Shown: piece by piece, positions 55,503 through 64,000 of the stretch | How the letters are laid out: each line of letters starts with the position of its first letter | Position numbering within the stretch: the first letter of the stretch is position 1 | NCBI GenBank assembly: GCA_014607495.2 | Contig: CP053159.1 | Location: 8,625,501-8,689,500, forward strand | Length of the DNA stretch: 64,000 bases | Direction of reading: 5' to 3' | Origin: Carposina sasakii | Lineage: Eukaryota > Arthropoda > Insecta > Lepidoptera > Carposinidae | Program-made: the position numbers and the translations under genes | Notes under the pieces: model-generated | Told to the model about the DNA's origin: nothing | What the model saw: only the letters and a program-made list of their open reading frames with translations | Database searches by the model: none

Positions 55503-56705
55503 CGGTATAATTACAATAGTTGGGTGACGCAGTTGTTATAGACTCATACCTATTACATCCAAGACAATAGAACACACAAATATCTTTGATACAAATATTT
55601 CCATCATTGAGTTATTGCAGGGCTCCCAGGGGACTACATGTTTGCGCCGTTTGGCATCGAGACACTAAGACCGTGGGGACCAGACGCTCATCGCCTCTAT
55701 CTAAATCTCCAAGACTCCGCGATAGCTCGAGCGACCAGAATTCAGGTCTTTATTTTCGCGCAATTAATTATATTACCATACAACTAGGCAATGCTACCAG
55801 CATTCTGGGCAACCTCCTGGTAGACAGCAACTTTGTAAATATTTACTTACCTAGTTTTGTGTAGTTAGTTAGTTTAGTTAGATATACGTTAGTACATTTA
55901 TTCTTACATATAGAATATATCAACATTACAACTGTTATATTTCGCTGATGCAAATATTTCAGTCGAATATATTATTTGCATTAAAATACTAATTCTGTAG
56001 TAGTATAGGCATATTAACTGTGCCTTACAACATAGAGTACCTAAAACACAACCTAAAAATTATGCCTTTATGCGTATAGGGAGCATTAGGGATACTTGTT
56101 TTTAGCATAAGTGTGGAATACCATGCAGCATGTTATACGGTGTCCATTGAATTACTGATCCGAGATCACTCTTTATCTTTCAGTGTAATTAACCACGTAA
56201 TCCGTCCGCAGACTTCACAATCCAAATGCACCGCTTTGATCTTTATTATAATAATAAACTTAGTTCATTTCGCTTCTGTAATGAATATTAATGTTCTCGC
56301 TTAAGTCATAAAATAAACTTTATCAGAGCAAACGCGTCGTGCTCCTGCCAGCGAGTACCTTGGCCCAGAAGCGGTGATAAATTCACAAAGAATCACCAAA
56401 CTCAGTCCGTTTTCAATTAAACTCGACTCTGTATTACCTTCCAACTTCAATAATATCATGAATTATTTACTTTGGCCGTTAATAACAACACCAATTTGTT
56501 ATGGTTCATAAATAATTTTCGCGTAAACCGGTTAGCATTAAATGCATCGGTTTACAGCCAAAATTCAAATTTTAAAGGAAATGAACGTATAGGTACTTTA
56601 ATATTTAATATCTACTCGTTACATAATTAAAAATATTACCCTGATTACCTATATAAAAAATGTCTTTTTTTTTCATCCAATATGATAGCTACCAAATCAT
56701 GTTTT
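55503..56705. other. Unique DNA, possibly regulatory
   Basis: 56110-56580 shows no repeat and contains GATA-like TTTATCAG and GTGATAAATT sites plus AATTAACCACGTAATCCG. A 92-codon plus frame at 55586-55864 has no domain; GTAGACAGCAACTTTGTAAA within it recurs as ATAGACGGCAACTTTGTAAA near 44085, so part is repeat. Confidence 0.35.
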
Positions 56706-57122
56706 CAGCCTATTGCAGTTCATGTCGGACGTAGGCCTGCCCCAGGGCGCGCCACAAAGCTACTGGCATGGGGGGTTTTTGCCCATAGTCACCACGCTGG
56801 GCAGGCGGCTTGGTGACCGTACCAAGTCATATGATCACCATTTTCGTTAAAAATATTCTATTATAGTGGACGCCCGCGACTTCGTCCGCGTGGACTGCCC
56901 AAAAAACCAAATGTCGAAATTATCCGGGATAAAAATATTTTCCCGGGATAAAAAGTAGCCTATGTGTTAATCCAGGGTGTCAGCTAACTCCATACCAAAT
57001 TTTATTAAAATCGCTCCAGCCGTTTTTACGTGAAAAAGTAACAAACATCCATCCATCCATCCATCCATCCATCCATCCATCCATGCTCACAAACTTTCGC
57101 GTTTATAATATTAGTAAGATAA
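56706..57122. mobile_element. RTE-tailed SINE-like fragment followed by a plus 'ACTAGTGGACG' copy
   Basis: 56706-56820 (minus): CAGCCTATTGCAGTTCATGT, GGTTTTTGCCCATAGTCACC. 56870-57122 (plus): GTGGACGCCCGCGACTTCGT, AATTATCCGGGATAAAAATA, about ten CATC units at 57046-57083 and TATAATATTAGTAAGAT. Confidence 0.75.
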
Positions 57123-57697
57123 GATTAGAAAGAAATAATAGAAAGTAGTAATATGATTTAACATCTTTTAACGTTTTTTTTATAAAGCTAACCAGTCATT
57201 TAAAAGCATAATAAGTGTGTCGTGTAAAGTTTAAACAACTAAAAAGTGTTTACATAACGGGTAACTAAAGTACTCTAAACGTAAGTAAGCTATGATTCAG
57301 TGACTAAACGAGGGTTAATCTTGTTCGTGCTCCGTTACGTTTGTTAAGCAAACATACAGTGTATTTGTTCAGACAATAGCCAAGTACAATAATTGTGCAT
57401 AGAGTGGGTACGGAGAGGCTCAATGGGCCTCGCTAAGGTCTTGCGCAGCGCGGTATATAATTATTTTTTCTTAAAATAATCTATTGACTGTTGATTTGAT
57501 TTTTTAACTACGAGATATGCATGGTATCGGAACGAGCGAGATGCAGATGATGTTTTCTAGTGAAAGCCCGAATCAGTACTGGAAGCCTCTTTGGTAGGAA
57601 TAAGAAGATAATAAGCTTTTAGCTTATAATAGTGAGCCCTACCTTCACAATAATAATGAAATACATTATGAGAGAAGTAAGATAATTTTGTAATTAC

Positions 57698-57976
57698 TTA
57701 TTGCAAACACGAGCCGTAGTAGACGAGTGCGAGTAAGAGCCGAGCACGCAATACTCGTAACCTAAGCACACGTGTGTCATACGACCTTTTCCAACATTTC
57801 TTGCAAATAAAAATAAAAACCGTAAATAGTTTTATAATTATGATGAGACAAATCATAGATCCCGCAAAATCTTTCTTTATGTGATTATGTTTTAGTAGGT
57901 AGGCAGAAATCGACACAATTAATGAACTAACTCCTATAACCAAAACAAATATTGAAAAAAATATTGAACTGAACAT
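57698..57976 (-). CDS. Hypothetical small membrane protein ORF, 92 aa
   Basis: ATG at plus 57974-57976 in the context AAAAATG. Residues 2-28 (IFFSIFVLVIGVSSLIVSIS) and about 41-57 (MICLIIIIKLFTVFIFICKK) are hydrophobic, followed by a basic, Arg-rich tail. Hydrophobic frames arise easily in AT-rich DNA, and there is no homology I know. It could also hold a signal exon, but no donor here leaves the single base that beat gene 2 needs. Confidence 0.2.
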   Translation of the reverse strand: MFSSIFFSIFVLVIGVSSLIVSISAYLLKHNHIKKDFAGSMICLIIIIKLFTVFIFICKKCWKRSYDTRVLRLRVLRARLLLALVYYGSCLQ

Positions 57977-58518
57977 TTTTACTCTATTAAATTTTATTTC
58001 ATTTTAGATCTCTATCATCATCGTTGAATATTTGTTTATGATTAAAATTTAAAAATTTTGTTGAAAAATTTAATTGTTACAACATTTGGCGTAATTCATC
58101 GGTTTTATTTTGCTCTATTATTTGCATTGTGATGATTTTCATGACAATTTAGGTACATTACGTAAAGTAAACTAAATAAAATACATTATTGTACAGTTGT
58201 ACACATCATCAATGTAGATGTGGGTAAAGAGTTAGATTACGTATCTAAAATCGGAGTGGTAAAAAATATTTTTAAGGAGATTATGAAAAAAATATTTGTG
58301 TAATTTCTCAATTGTATATAGGTATGCATTTCATATTCAGTGGTACAGATAAGAAGTAAATAGTCTGAGCCGAGACTAACCCGAATGGAATGGGACCCTG
58401 ACTCATGTTTGTGCATGGTAATGAAATGGTAATACATAGACGTGGCTCTGACTATGAAGAAAAGACTCAGAGGAGGTGGTATGACAGCTATTCAATATAG
58501 TAGTAATTTAATATTGTC
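57977..58518. other. No gene seen
   Basis: AT-rich; only short unsupported frames. Confidence 0.5.
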
Positions 58519-58975
58519 TTCAGCCTATTGCAGTCCACTGCTCGACGTATGCCTCCTCCAGGGCACGCCAAGCTACTGATATGGGGGATTTTTGCCCATA
58601 GTCACCACGCTGGGCAGGCGGGTTGGTAACCTGTAATTAAATTAAAAGTGCATTTCCTGAGAGTAATAATAATAACACTGCTGTATAAGTCAACCCAATG
58701 GTACTTGTTCAGCATTTCAGTATTTGTCTGGCTGTCACTCACACCACTACTGGTGGACGCCTGCGACTCCGTCCGCGTGGACTGCAGAAAACAAAATATC
58801 GAAATTATCCGGTATAATAATATTTTCCCAGGATAAAAAGTAGCCTATGTGCTATTCTGATGCTTACATATCAGTGTATATTATTGTGAAGTTTCATCAA
58901 AGTCAGTCCAGCGGTTTGGCCGTGAAAGCGTTACATACAGACTTTCACATTAATAATATTAGTATGGATATGGAA
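58519..58975. mobile_element. Cluster: RTE-tailed fragment, MITE C end, 'ACTAGTGGACG' copy
   Basis: 58519-58632 (minus) CAGCCTATTGCAGTCCACTG. 58650-58745 CATTTCAGTATTTGTCTGGC, the right end of a family C MITE. 58747-58975 (plus) CTGGTGGACGCCTGCGACTC with TCCGGTATAATAATATTTTC and AATAATATTAGTATGGAT. Three families lie end to end. Confidence 0.72.
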
Positions 58976-60173
58976 GTATGGGTGAATCTCTTGTCCTTTT
59001 ACATCTTGCTCCATGGCTAACTGGATCAGCCGCCGTTTCCACCGTCGATTGGTCACCGGAACGGACCCGGAGCTTTCTGAACAAACACTGACCGGCTTAC
59101 GGAACCGACGAGTGTTTGCTCACCAAATTAGACGGCCTTTTAGTTTTATGGTGATTATGAATTGTTGGCATGTTTTAGGTAGATCAGTGTACTGGTTCAG
59201 GTATCTTCCGTATATTGTGGTAGTAAGTAAGAAAATTTAGTATTAATTGTGTCCAACATGAACTTCTTAGTAGTACTTAATTTGTATTATAGTAATTGCA
59301 GTAGTATTTTTGTAATGATTTTTATGAATGATTGGATGTTATTTAAGTAGATAATTTTAAATAGATAAATAATATTGTTAAATTTACATAGAATTTATGG
59401 GCTACTGCTTCGGTTTTCATACCACGATTGATAATAATAATATCCCTAGATGTTGAGTTACGGAATAGTTGAACGTTCAATGAGATTGTAATCTTTTTGT
59501 TTTCGAAAATCATTTTTCGATCTTTCATTTCGCATGTTCCTGCTTCCAATCAGCAGTACAGAGTACAGAACGATAATATCTACGTATATCTATTTAATTA
59601 CACTAGGTACATAAAGAAGTATTTAAGAAATAATTTTGCAAAAAGATAGTTAAAGTCGCAAGATTTTAACGAAGCGTAAATATAAAAATAATTTCTTTTA
59701 AAACATTTCTTAAGAACAACAATAGATTTGACTTGAGGCACTGCGGATAAAGAATGGCAACCGAAAAACCAAATGCTGGAATAAGGACTTTGGCCTTGCG
59801 CCAAATATATCACAATTTATATTGTAGAAGCATTGTTATTAGCTACGACTTTCAAGTGAATTCGAGGAGATCTTCAGTTTGCAATGCTTCTAAATCAAAA
59901 TAAAATGTTGGCTCGAGACTGATTTTAGTTTCAACAGAAATAGGAATAAAAGTAACTTTTGATAATTAAAAGACGATTAAGACGATATGATGGTTTAATA
60001 AAGCTGAATCTAGTATTAAACGAGCTTGTCATTTGTATTTTTTTGTGGTTATTTAACTGTTATCAGATTATTTTGTATACAAATTTTGTATAGGCTAAAG
60101 GCTTAAAGGCTGTATAGTAAGTATTACAGCATTAACCGATTAAAAATCGTCGGTATAAAAACTAAATCTCATT
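58976..60173. other. No gene confirmed
   Basis: 59010-59150 is GC-richer and opens a 75-codon plus frame starting MANWISRRFHRRLV, with a small hairpin (AAACACT...AGTGTTT, about 59083-59119). I do not recognise it and the frame ends in AT-rich sequence. The rest is AT-rich. Confidence 0.35.
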
Positions 60174-60387
60174 TAAGACTCGGGCACGTAGCGTAGACGT
60201 ACACGTACCTCTGAGTTTAATGTATGGAACTGTTACCGATTGACGTCTATGCTTACATCTACGCATACGCATCCAGTCTGCCCCTGCCTATATAGGTACA
60301 GTTCCATACATTACAACTCAGAGATACGTGTACGTCTACGCTTACGTGTACGCACCGTACGCATAAACCGGACTGTGCTTTGAGGCT
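60174..60387. mobile_element. MITE, family E, longer copy
   Basis: AGACTCGGGCACGTAGCG at the left and ACCGGACTGTGCTTTGAGGC at the right. The inner arms GTAGACGTACACGTACCTCT and the inverse TACGTGTACGTCTACGC pair, as do ATGTATGGAACTGTTACC and GGTACAGTTCCATACAT. A transcript would fold on itself. Relative of 30477-30604. Confidence 0.75.
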
Positions 60388-62734
60388 GCTGTATGCATGT
60401 GGTGAATGCTTGTGTCGCTGTAAACCGACAGAACTTAATGAAGCTTTTGACCTTTTAAACTAACGAAATTAGCATTTTGTTGTCTTATCCATTGAACTTT
60501 TACTTTGATACACCTATACTACTCTTATAATTCAGCTGACAAGTATGTTGCCATTATTGTCATATTATCAGTATCTTACAGAGGCTATTCAGATACAGCC
60601 TGGTGATGGTTTGCATATTAAATTACTGCCAGGAACGTCGAGATTAAAGTGGACGTAGAGTAGTTTTTTTTCTAATGATTTTAAATTGTTTGAATAAATT
60701 TACCGATGCCAACTCCTATAGCAACACAGAAATACTGTTTGCATACTTCAAAAGCACCACACATGTGCTCCACGCAACGCACCGGTGTCAAGTCACCTAA
60801 TGAACCTTAAACTAACTTTTTTGTATGCCCAACGAGCACAAACGTACGTATGAATATCTGTCCAAACTGTCAAGTCTGAATTACTCTTTGTATGAACGAG
60901 CACAGGCATGTATCTGTAAATGTATACATTTACATAAAGTACCGTCGGATATCGAGATCTCTCTCTCTACATAAGCTGTAGAATAGTATCCTTTTCTTAC
61001 TACAGGCCATTGACGTGATAATAAGTGTTTTGAGAGCTAACGAGTTGTTAAATCATTTTGATTTAATCGCAATCTTGTTTTATGACGTTAGGGGTAAATA
61101 ATTTAATTAGTGAGGTTTACGCAATATCAACATATCACAATTTGTGGAGTTACATAATTTTAATCTGAAATTGGGTATTGTTCAAAGCTCAATTTTACTG
61201 TTACCTACATGGGAGAATACCTCGGCACAATTACCTCAAAGGCAGTGACAAAGTGGATTATCTTCCACAAAGACACGTGTATATTACTATTTATCTTTAT
61301 ATCGAAAATACGTGCCACGAATGAAGTTAACATAACGTAACAATAGTTCATTACTGCACCCGAACAGTCAGCGCACTGGTCATAAGCATAACTGTATTAA
61401 AATCTCGATGAACCTTAATATATCTTTAAAATAATGCAGCCATAAATATCTGTGTAAAGCTGCGTTGTTAACAATAAGTGTTCGAGTATAATTCATAGCA
61501 GTTGCATTCATACAATGCTGGCACGTACGGGTAACGTACGACCCAATTTCGGCTTGCAATTTACCTGCAGATGCAACAAACACAAAGAGGCTGCTGGCTA
61601 TTCGGAGGAGGAAAGGGGAGAGTGGGCCGGATTACGTCGACCATCTGCCGCGACAACGAACAATCAAGTTAACGAGGCTCGCCCGCGAGGATTAAAGCCT
61701 AATGCCGCAGCGAACAATGCGTCGTCGCCCTTTATCAGTTACACTTAGACGCTAACAGATCGCTCGTGTCGCGACAATGGCCCTTGTTTATGGCTAATCC
61801 TAAGTGGATTACTTCTGGGACGTGCATGATCCGTGACGTGTACTTGCACGCCCTGTTGACTTTCTAATTTCCTATAACTTTTTAAATGTTCTTAATAGGT
61901 ACTATAGTTTTATTTTAAGCTTATAGGTATCCACAAATTGTGTATGTATACTTAGTTTAAAATTAAAGCACTCATTAAATATTTTCTGTTCAATTAAAAA
62001 ATATAGAAGAACAAGAAGCTTGCCTCCATTTTAATATTTAAATTAGCACCTAAAATGTGAGCTAGAATTCAAAGAGCTCCTAGAATTTATAAAGCCTGTT
62101 TGTTTTAAAATTAAACTTTAAATAGAACTCAAGAATTCTAAGATATATTTACGAAATAGTCCGAGGCCTTTGTGTCGCTCCACAGTAGTTAGGTCAGCTC
62201 GAAGTTACGCCGAGTTTTTAAATTTTATATAAGTACCTACTTAATTCCCAAACTATGTCAGCAATGTTGGTTAATGAACATACCTACATAGGAATGCAAC
62301 TTTACAGCTGCTTTCCGAAAAATACATAGCTAGAAAGGTCCCAAGTTTACAAAAAAAATAAGAGTAAGACGTAAAAGTGCTGATTCAAAACGTCTCTAAG
62401 TGTAGATGATGCAGCTGACGTGTTCAAGTAACACCGAATAGCAGAAATCGTGAGTTTGCACACGAAATAAGTTTGATACGTCATCGTAGATAAGTAAAGC
62501 CTTGACAAATATAACTAAATACAAAAAAGCAAAACAGTTCGCGTTGGCGCTGCCATAAATTAAGCTCTTTGACAAGCGTTTATGTCCTCCGCGCCTGTTG
62601 ATTGCATGCGATGACATTGGTCGCTCATTTGTTTACATATGTGCGACGACGACGTCAAAAAGAAGGTTATCAATTCGACGATGTAATACCCATCCATAAT
62701 ATTCTTAGTATATTTTGTCATTATGAAAAATTAT
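60388..62734. other. Unique DNA, possibly regulatory
   Basis: 60690-61830 contains no repeat I recognise. 61515-61750 is GC-rich (GGAGAGTGGGCCGGATTACG) and open for 77 plus-strand codons. A CTGCAG|GTAAAT donor-like site on the minus strand at ~61565 leaves two bases, so it does not fit beat gene 2. 62400-62660 is likewise unique. No exon is confirmed. Confidence 0.35.
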
Positions 62735-62870
62735 ATGGGCTATAGACGCCAACGACTTCGTACGCGTAATATTTCGAATTCCCGTTTTTGCCTTCCCCAT
62801 ATAAATTTTGAAAAATCCTTTCTTATCCTATGCCTACGTTATAGAAGAATTATGTATAGTTTAAGAAATC
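62735..62870 (+). repeat. Fragment of the 10375-type repeat
   Basis: GGGCTATAGACGCCAACGAC, TTCGTACGCGTAATATTTCG and AATTCCCGTTTTTGCCTTCC, then AATCCTTTCTTATCCTATGC. The 66-codon frame over it is not a gene. Confidence 0.6.
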
Positions 62871-62933
62871 TATGTAAAAAATTGAGTCTTCACCTAGAAT
62901 TTTCTATGTTAAATAATTTTTGAAACACTATTT

Positions 62934-63108
62934 AGGTGGGGTTCCCACGATGCGTGATTTCGCGGACGGACGCGGACGCACCGATAGCTACGGACGGACG
63001 CGCACCACGGACGCGTCTGTATTACCACGGACGCTCCGTTTCCCACGATCCGTGGTGCGGGCTGGTGCGCGTCCGTCCGTAATATCACGCACCGTGTGAA
63101 CCCACCTT
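62934..63108. mobile_element. GC-rich MITE, about 175 bp, 'GGTGGGTTC' ends
   Basis: AGGTGGGGTTCCCACGATGC at the left and ACCGTGTGAACCCACCT at the right are inverted. Internal inverted blocks include CGGACGGACGCGCACCACGG with GGTGCGCGTCCGTCCGTAAT. No gene. Confidence 0.75.
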
Positions 63109-64000
63109 TATGTCTACGAACTAAAGAGACTCCGTTTTAGTAATACAGTACATGTAGGTATTAATTACTACATGTAGGTAGTAACCTATTTATTTGAAAT
63201 GTATGCTTAGTAGATGGTACGTACACTACTTAGTTCAAATACTAGAGTAATTTATCCGTTATGCGGTGCTTATTTATTTTATTCGACAAAATAGTATGCT
63301 GCTTAATTTATGCAGCAATATTTGTCAGTTTTCCATTAGTAGGTATATAAACATAATATTTATTTTTAAATACATTTCCATGTCTACTTAGTTTAATTAA
63401 TTAGGTATGCTATAATATAAACTCAGTACGATACAGTTTATTACCTTATTCATGAGATCAAAATTAAAAAATGCAGCGTAATACAAAATGAATCTCTATT
63501 ATCTACCTCAGCCAGCGGAAAAAATAGCTCAATGAATAATTCTCTAGTGTCAAAAGGACGTTGAATAAAATAAAGGCTTTGTAGCAAATTAAAAAAATGG
63601 CGGACAGATTGGACGTGATTCAACTGGAGCGGATGAATGGGAATGAATGGAGACGTCTGAAGTGGCCAATCTGCTGTGGATTGCATCACATTAACAACGA
63701 CAGACGACAGTTGCTACCTACGTCACTAGGTGTCTACACATCATGATTACCCCGAACGCTTTGTGGCTTTATAGTCGAAACGAGCCAACCATTTGCTACC
63801 GATTGGTGAAAGCTTGTGCGATAGCTACATGATTCTTGACCTAAACGTTATAATACTCCTTCCACATGTTACAAACTTGGCAATTTGATTCTAAGAATAA
63901 TCAGATTTTATACTTACAGACCACACATAGAAAACAGTGGTCATCAATTAGATTTTGATATCCATACGTTACAACACGATTGCAAATCATATCTAGTTGT
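63109..64000. other. No gene seen
   Basis: AT-rich. 63590-63690 (ATGGCGGACAGATTGGACG, CAACTGGAGCGGATGAATGG) looks like part of a dispersed repeat. The 79-codon minus frame over it is unsupported. Confidence 0.4.

Noticed and set aside
59013..59240. 75-codon ORF starting MANWISRR
   Set aside because: Could be a fragment of something real, but I recognise no family and the frame decays into AT-rich sequence.

Overview
The window is nuclear DNA of an insect, almost certainly a moth or butterfly (Lepidoptera). Three things point there. The protein-coding exons are a pro-resilin cuticle protein and two Beaten-path-type immunoglobulin proteins, both arthropod families. The introns have GT-AG borders that I could join in consistent phase. 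The AT-rich non-coding DNA is packed with short repeat types typical of lepidopteran genomes: TA-flanked MITEs, RTE-derived tails ending in TGATGATG, tRNA-derived SINEs, and the family that starts with ACTAGTGGACGCCCGCGACT. I see no bacterial, viral or CRISPR content. Assignments rest on reading and on memory of the families; no database was searched.

Layout. (1) 1-3196, plus strand: the 3' four coding exons of a pro-resilin-like gene, cut off at its 5' end by the window edge. (2) 3197-5596: intergenic DNA between convergent genes, with two direct copies of one MITE. (3) 5597-9635, minus strand: a complete five-exon gene for a secreted two-Ig-domain Beat-family protein (273 aa), with a CG-containing presumed 5'UTR/promoter to about 10080. 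(4) 9636-28857: intergenic DNA with a degenerate reverse-transcriptase relic, several MITEs, two adjacent inverted repeats, a 25-bp minisatellite, SINEs, and a few stretches of non-repetitive sequence that could be regulatory. (5) 28858-39741, minus strand: a second Beat-family gene with four exons and a hydrophobic C-terminus; its signal-peptide exon was not found. (6) 39742-64000: no confident gene. It is probably the first intron and/or upstream DNA of the second beat gene, with many repeats and several unique, possibly regulatory, stretches.

The two beat genes are in tandem on the same strand. Their exon phases match and their exon sizes nearly match (209/136/254/180 and 215/136/260/240 nt), so they look like products of an old tandem duplication. 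Beat proteins are secreted or membrane-linked Ig proteins known in Drosophila to bind Sidestep-family receptors in axon guidance. The pro-resilin gene is a structural cuticle gene and a neighbour only; nothing suggests a shared pathway.

I did not find an obviously new biological system. The most useful observations are the resolved exon structures, transposable elements sitting within 40 nt of three splice donors, the coding origin of one very common repeat (it reads as the C-terminal end of an RTE reverse-transcriptase ORF), and several structured non-autonomous elements.
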